Shown here: positions 59,516-64,000 of the stretch, one piece after another
Layout of the letters: every line of letters begins with the position of its first letter
Numbering within the stretch: position 1 is the stretch's first letter
Source: Neorhodopirellula pilleata
GTDB taxonomy: Bacteria; Planctomycetota; Planctomycetia; Pirellulales; Pirellulaceae
Reading direction: 5' to 3'
Assembly (NCBI RefSeq): GCF_007859915.1
Contig: NZ_SJPM01000002.1
Span: 958,398 to 1,022,397, forward strand
Length of the DNA stretch: 64,000 nt
Program-made: the position numbers and the translations under genes
The notes under the pieces: generated by a model
The model's input: the letters and a program-made list of their open reading frames with translations, nothing else
Databases searched by the model: none
What the model was told of the DNA's origin: nothing

Positions 59516-60778
59516 TCAGTCATCCAACTGGATCGAAAGCGGGAAGGCGAGACTAACGATCGCCGTTGCCAGCATCACTCCACATGCGACCTGCAAGGCT
59601 CCCGCTAATCCGATCGCTCCGGCCGTTCGCCCCCAAACGAGCGAGCCGATCGCCATCGATCCGGCCATCATCGTCAAATAGCACCCCATGCCTCGGGCTC
59701 GCAACCGAGGGGGAAGGGTAAATTGGGCGGTCGCGTTGAGCGTCGTCAGCGTGGCCATCCACCCGGCTCCCATGGCCAATACCGTGGGCAACAGAACCGG
59801 CCACGATGGTGCCCAGCTCATGATCGCCAGCCCGAACGCGAACAATCCCATCGCTCCGGCGACCATGACGTCCGAACCAAAGCGATGGCGCAGACGTGGT
59901 AATACGGATGCCCCGGCCACCGCTCCGGCACCAATGCATCCGACGAGGGCACCGAATCCTTGAGCGCCCCAGCCCAGTTGCGTTTTGGCATACAACGGCA
60001 TCAGCGACCATAACGCGCTGCCCGGCATAACAAACAACAACACGCCGATCATCACGTGACGCATCGCTGGGTTCAGGAGCACGTACCGCACGCCTTGCCG
60101 CATCGACGACAGAAACGATCGACCACGACTGTTCTCGATCGACGTGCGCTTCCAAAGTATCAAGACGAGGATCACGCAAGCAAACGACATCGCATTGATC
60201 GCGAACGTGCTCCAAATTCCGACGAGTGCGATCAACACACCACCGATCGCTGGTCCCAACGTGCGTGCTAAGTTGAAACTGACGCTACCTAATCCGACCG
60301 CGCGAGGAATCTGGCTACGCGGCACGAGTTCGGGGATCGCGGATTGCCAGGTCGGAACGTGAATCACCATTCCTAAACCCATGACAAACGTCAGCGACAA
60401 TAGCCCCCAAGCGGATATTTGATCGGTGAACGTTAGTAGCGACAGGATCGCCGTGACGCTGAACAGCATCGACTGCGTCATCAACAAAAGACGACGCTTG
60501 TCAAACCGGTCCGCCAACACCCCGGCCGGGATGGCCAAGATCACAATCGGCAGCGACATCGACGTCCGCACCGCTGCCACCATCTCAGGACTGGCATCCA
60601 AACTCGTCATCAACCATCCCGCGCCCACCTCGTGGATCCAAGTCCCCAAGTTGGACGCTAAAGACGCCAACCAAAAAACGCGAAACATCGGCAGCCTTAA
60701 GGGCTCCCAAGCCGATAGCTTGGAGTGCTTCGAAGGAGCGAACAGGTTAGTTGAAAATACCTGTCGGATCAGTTTCAT
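59516..60778 (-). CDS. MFS transporter of the EntS/MFS_3 type
   Basis: A 420-residue major facilitator protein with about 12 hydrophobic segments and the loop signature GVLADRFDKRRLLL (about residues 84-97), typical of MFS_3 (enterobactin-exporter-like) carriers. Also present: RAVGLGSVSFNLARTLGPAIGGVL. Such proteins export small molecules or drugs. There is no siderophore gene nearby. It lies 4 bp downstream of the large DUF4332 gene on the same strand and is likely co-transcribed, though a functional link is not obvious. Confidence 0.85.
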   Translation of the reverse strand: MKLIRQVFSTNLFAPSKHSKLSAWEPLRLPMFRVFWLASLASNLGTWIHEVGAGWLMTSLDASPEMVAAVRTSMSLPIVILAIPAGVLADRFDKRRLLLMTQSMLFSVTAILSLLTFTDQISAWGLLSLTFVMGLGMVIHVPTWQSAIPELVPRSQIPRAVGLGSVSFNLARTLGPAIGGVLIALVGIWSTFAINAMSFACVILVLILWKRTSIENSRGRSFLSSMRQGVRYVLLNPAMRHVMIGVLLFVMPGSALWSLMPLYAKTQLGWGAQGFGALVGCIGAGAVAGASVLPRLRHRFGSDVMVAGAMGLFAFGLAIMSWAPSWPVLLPTVLAMGAGWMATLTTLNATAQFTLPPRLRARGMGCYLTMMAGSMAIGSLVWGRTAGAIGLAGALQVACGVMLATAIVSLAFPLSIQLDD

Positions 60779-60782
60779 CGAT

Positions 60783-63700
60783 TCATGCGGCGTTTAGTTC
60801 CCGATTTTGGTTCGCGTATCCGATCCACTCGGACACTTCATCGAGATCCGGCAGTTTCCCGCCGCGAACGATTTGCTTACCTTCGCTCGACTGAGCGACC
60901 CGATCGACCTTGGCGAACAAGGCGGCCGCGTTGCTGGCGGCTAACTCTTCTGGTGTCGTCACTCCGACGGCGACCAAGAACTGGGCGTCATGCCCCCGCA
61001 ACATCGGCACTCGACACACCAGCGTAGCTTGATTCTGCCACTGTGTCACGGTTGCCCGGTCGATTCGGCGATGTTTGAGCTTCTCAGCGACTGCGGCCGC
61101 GTCGGATGTCAGCAAATCGTTGACGGTAACAATCCCGATTCGGTTCAACCGTTCCGCCATGCGTGGACCGATCGAGGGTGCGTCGACCACATCGTCGGCT
61201 CGCTCTAGGTAAAATCGCAATCCGTTGACGGTCGGTCGACTCTCGCTTGTCCGCGTGTCCCTCGATCGCGCAGCTTGCGGGCGGCGTCCGGTATCCTGCG
61301 TTTTGTAAAAGCGTTGCCCCCCGTTGGATCGATGCTCGCCGTTGGATTGACGTTCGCCCTTACTTGATGATCGGTTACGATCCGATGAGCGAGCATTCCG
61401 ACGGGTGCGAGATTCCGACGCCGACGATGGTTTGAGCGCCGACACGGTTCGCTTCGATGAAGCTTCACGATCGTAGTCTCGCGTTAGTTCGTCGATTTCC
61501 TCGGCGATGCGATCAGCGCGACGCTCGACTTCGACTTCGTAGCGTTCTTGATCGAAATCATCGTCGGTCAAATAAACCTCTTCCGCTACAGGACGTCGCG
61601 AACGAGTTTGTTGTTCGCGATCGTTATCGATTCGGTCGCGGGTCACGCGAGTTTCAACGGGACGCCCGTCGACGGTACGGGTTCGCCGAACGGTGTGGAC
61701 GCTGTGGTTCGCCGAAGCGATCCAACTCGTAATCCGAGATAGCTCGTAGCTGGTTCCCGAAAGCAAGATCTGTTGACCTCGCTCGGTCGCCAAAAACGTC
61801 TTGACCCGATCGAGAAGCTCGGTCGGATGGATCGCCGCCAACTGTGCGGGGTCTTGAACACCGCATCCGACCAAGACACGAGCGTCAAAGCCTCGCAGTT
61901 GCGGTACTCGGCACATTAAACGACATTCGGATTGCCACCGACGGATGGTCTTGGCATCGACTCCCGCTAGCCCGAGCGTATCAGCCAACCGATTGCTGTC
62001 TTGGTTCATCAAATGCGTGATGTGCGAAATCCCGACCCGGCGAAGACGCTGAGCCGCCACGGCGTCAATAGAGGGCGCCGTGTCGATGGGACTGTCAACG
62101 GTCATGAAGTACGGCACATCGGAATCGCCTATCACGCCGCTGCTGAGTTGCGACTTCCCATGACGGGCGATCAGGCTGTCCGAAACGAGTGAATTTGAAA
62201 CCGGATCGTGGGCGTCGACCGTCGCGTCCTGCTGCCGAACCGACTGTCCCGAAAACGGTCGGGTCGAGCTTTGCTGAGCGTAATAGTACCCATCACGATA
62301 AGTCGCCCCGGGTGCAGGCGCGTCGGTTGCAACTTGTCGATGGTAGTCACCTTCTCGCAGACCGGCCGACTCGATCCATGCTTGGTCAAAGGCACGATTG
62401 ACGTAATGATCGATCTCGGTATCACGCAGGTCGATCGGGCTAGCAACCGGCCGGCCGTTTGCGTCGATCCCGTGTGGGCCGGCATAATGATCTTGCCGCT
62501 GGACGCCTCGCCAAATCGGACGATGAGGATGCACAATCCGCTGAGTGTGCAATTCAAAACTGCGTGCTCCGGATCGCTTGAGCTGATGGGCGAGTGGAGC
62601 GAACTCGGTAAGCACCAATACTTGCCGACCGGCTGCGGTGTAATCCGAGAGCGCTGACGCAATCGCGTCGCCCGTCACCCCTTCGCGAGTCCACGGACGG
62701 TAGGCATCGTGTTGATATTCCGTTGCATGATTCGAGCTAGCAACAAACAACTCACGATGAGTCTCCAGGACCAACGGAATCGCATGTCCCATCCGGCCGA
62801 GCAATTCGCCGGCCGCCATGCGAACCGCCAGACACGCCAATGCCCGTGTCGCCGCCGAAACGCTTTGCTCATCCAAGCAATCGATCGTCACCGACACTCG
62901 GTGATCGACTCGGTGATCCACACGGTCATTCATCCCATCGACCGACGATCCCCCGCGTAGCGGCAAGTGAGTGCACCGATCGGTCGCGACCGGAACGCTG
63001 GACCATTGCACGATGCGATGACGTCCCCCTGATAATCGGACCAGCCATCGGCTTGCCAATTCAGACAACGATGATTCACGTCGTGCGATCGGACGGTCGC
63101 GATCCAATTCTGCGATCAATGCGTCGCGGCGTCGACCAAGCACGTCGGCGCGTTCGAAACGACAAGAACAGCCGTCGACGTAAGCGGCTGAACCGAATGC
63201 AGATTGCTCGGCAATGGCCGCTTCGAGCTCTCTCAACCTCGCGTCCAACCTAGCGATCTCAGCATCGATCATCTCAACGGAGCCGCTGGCGCGGTCCAAT
63301 CCGACCGGATAAATCGGGTCGACGATGGGCAAAACGCGATCAAAACGACGCAACTTGGCCGATTCATCCAAGACGCTGCGTAGTTCACCCTCGACACGGA
63401 GTAATTCGCTCGACGCCGAACGTCGCTCGGCAACCCAGTCGGGATCGTAGCCAGAGCCGGAATCAAACGATCGCCCCCAATCAGCGTGTGTACGGGCGAG
63501 CGTCTCGACGATACGGGATCTTGTCGCGAGTAAACGATCGAGCGACTGATTCAAATCATCAGCGACACGATCGAGATGATAGGTCGTCAAAAATTCTCGA
63601 TGACGAATCTGATCACGTACTCGGCGAACTGTTTCCAGCATCACGGTGCGGCGTTCGTGGGGTTCGAACCAACTCAGGTCCAACCAGGAGCTCGCATCGG

Positions 63701-64000
63701 AAGCCGCATTCGGAGCAGCCACCCCGACGCGCGACAACAGCCAATCCAAGTGACGCTGTGCTGCCTCGATCCGAATCGCCAGATCGTCAATTGGGTGCAA
63801 CGGCTGGTAAGCGGCATGATAGAAATCGGCCCAAGGCCGATCGCTTCGATAGTGATCCATCGCGCGAACGAAATGATCGTAACGACGGGTTTGCATCCAT
63901 TCTGGATCCAGCCAACGCCCCGCTTGCGCCGCCGCATACCCCGTGTTCGATCCGGTATTTAAATCAAACGGCAAATGAGAGGAGGCGAGTAGGTTTCGAA
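60783..64000 (-). CDS. SMC/YhaN-like protein with two C-terminal DUF4332 domains (5' end outside window)
   Basis: The frame is open to the window edge (the sequence before the TTG at 63974 has no stop), so only the C-terminal 1071 residues or so are seen. The first ~330 are coiled-coil-like (ARLDARLRELEAAIAEQS). Next comes an ABC-ATPase-like C-terminal lobe with LSGGRHRI, then ALACLAVRMAAGELLGRMGHAIPLVLE and RQVLVLTEFAPLAHQLK, resembling YhaN-type ATPases. The Walker B residues look degenerate. Two DUF4332 (helix-hairpin-helix-like) domains follow, around residues 640-760 and 945-1055 of the visible part, separated by a charged linker. It likely binds DNA. The N-terminal Walker A must lie outside the window. 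Confidence 0.75.
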   Translation of the reverse strand, partial: RNLLASSHLPFDLNTGSNTGYAAAQAGRWLDPEWMQTRRYDHFVRAMDHYRSDRPWADFYHAAYQPLHPIDDLAIRIEAAQRHLDWLLSRVGVAAPNAASDASSWLDLSWFEPHERRTVMLETVRRVRDQIRHREFLTTYHLDRVADDLNQSLDRLLATRSRIVETLARTHADWGRSFDSGSGYDPDWVAERRSASSELLRVEGELRSVLDESAKLRRFDRVLPIVDPIYPVGLDRASGSVEMIDAEIARLDARLRELEAAIAEQSAFGSAAYVDGCSCRFERADVLGRRRDALIAELDRDRPIARRESSLSELASRWLVRLSGGRHRIVQWSSVPVATDRCTHLPLRGGSSVDGMNDRVDHRVDHRVSVTIDCLDEQSVSAATRALACLAVRMAAGELLGRMGHAIPLVLETHRELFVASSNHATEYQHDAYRPWTREGVTGDAIASALSDYTAAGRQVLVLTEFAPLAHQLKRSGARSFELHTQRIVHPHRPIWRGVQRQDHYAGPHGIDANGRPVASPIDLRDTEIDHYVNRAFDQAWIESAGLREGDYHRQVATDAPAPGATYRDGYYYAQQSSTRPFSGQSVRQQDATVDAHDPVSNSLVSDSLIARHGKSQLSSGVIGDSDVPYFMTVDSPIDTAPSIDAVAAQRLRRVGISHITHLMNQDSNRLADTLGLAGVDAKTIRRWQSECRLMCRVPQLRGFDARVLVGCGVQDPAQLAAIHPTELLDRVKTFLATERGQQILLSGTSYELSRITSWIASANHSVHTVRRTRTVDGRPVETRVTRDRIDNDREQQTRSRRPVAEEVYLTDDDFDQERYEVEVERRADRIAEEIDELTRDYDREASSKRTVSALKPSSASESRTRRNARSSDRNRSSSKGERQSNGEHRSNGGQRFYKTQDTGRRPQAARSRDTRTSESRPTVNGLRFYLERADDVVDAPSIGPRMAERLNRIGIVTVNDLLTSDAAAVAEKLKHRRIDRATVTQWQNQATLVCRVPMLRGHDAQFLVAVGVTTPEELAASNAAALFAKVDRVAQSSEGKQIVRGGKLPDLDEVSEWIGYANQNRELNAA

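Overview
The window looks like chromosomal DNA of a planctomycete, most likely a Pirellulales member close to Rhodopirellula. The grounds are gene content: a very large secreted protein joining a ThuA-like domain, a propeller, HEAT repeats and a C-terminal CxxCH cytochrome domain, a combination typical of the PVC group; a partner PQQ-propeller protein; secreted low-complexity and Cys-rich proteins; DUF4332 repeats; sucrose-phosphate synthase with amylosucrase; weak Shine-Dalgarno sites; and many short palindromic intergenic repeats. No phage, integrase, transposase, CRISPR array, rRNA or tRNA was recognised. Assignments come from reading motifs, not from database searches.

Layout. 1-1.0 kb is gene-free repeat DNA. 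1.0-5.0 kb has a zinc-ribbon protein and an ECF sigma factor followed by a fused anti-sigma-like/von Willebrand A protein. 5.4-7.4 kb (minus) carries a flippase-like membrane protein with msrB, and a lipoprotein. 7.7-10.2 kb is a small membrane protein, aroA and an N-formylglutamate amidohydrolase-like gene. 10.5-13.4 kb has a proline-rich exported protein and parA-parB with a candidate parS. 14-17 kb is a 1022-residue unknown. 17.1-22.3 kb holds a methyltransferase, gap, obgE-coaX, surE and a membrane protein. 23.7-25.7 kb (minus) is groES-groEL. 27-29 kb is an acidic secreted protein with eight 25-residue repeats.

29.6-37.7 kb is a sugar locus: fructokinase, sucrose-phosphate synthase/phosphatase and amylosucrase on the minus strand, and divergently a sucrose-phosphatase-like domain fused to a GH13 trehalohydrolase-like enzyme. 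The genes suggest a cycle: sucrose is made, amylosucrase moves its glucosyl part to alpha-glucan, and the fructose is rephosphorylated and reused. 37.8-41.7 kb has envelope proteins (TolC-like, propeller, Cys-rich outer-membrane). 41.8-45.8 kb has a uronate-isomerase-like amidohydrolase with a ~500-residue acidic tail, and a ketopantoate reductase. 46-51 kb has a HEAT-repeat protein, a small membrane protein, an SGNH hydrolase and a degenerate cyclophilin. 51.3-57.2 kb has the giant cytochrome fusion and the PQQ propeller. 57.5-59.5 kb is rpsB-tsf. 59.5-64 kb has an MFS transporter and the C-terminal part of an SMC/YhaN-like protein with two DUF4332 domains, running off the window.

The most unusual DNA-level feature is the intergenic repeat landscape. 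A 35-42 bp hairpin family (14 copies, ends TGCCGGGT and ACCCAGCCTAC) sits at 3' gene ends and in several cases supplies the TAG stop codon. Drifting tandem arrays with a strict 7-bp period occur in about ten gaps. Two unrelated nested palindromes are each 110 bp long. A 107-bp unit recurs near the left end.
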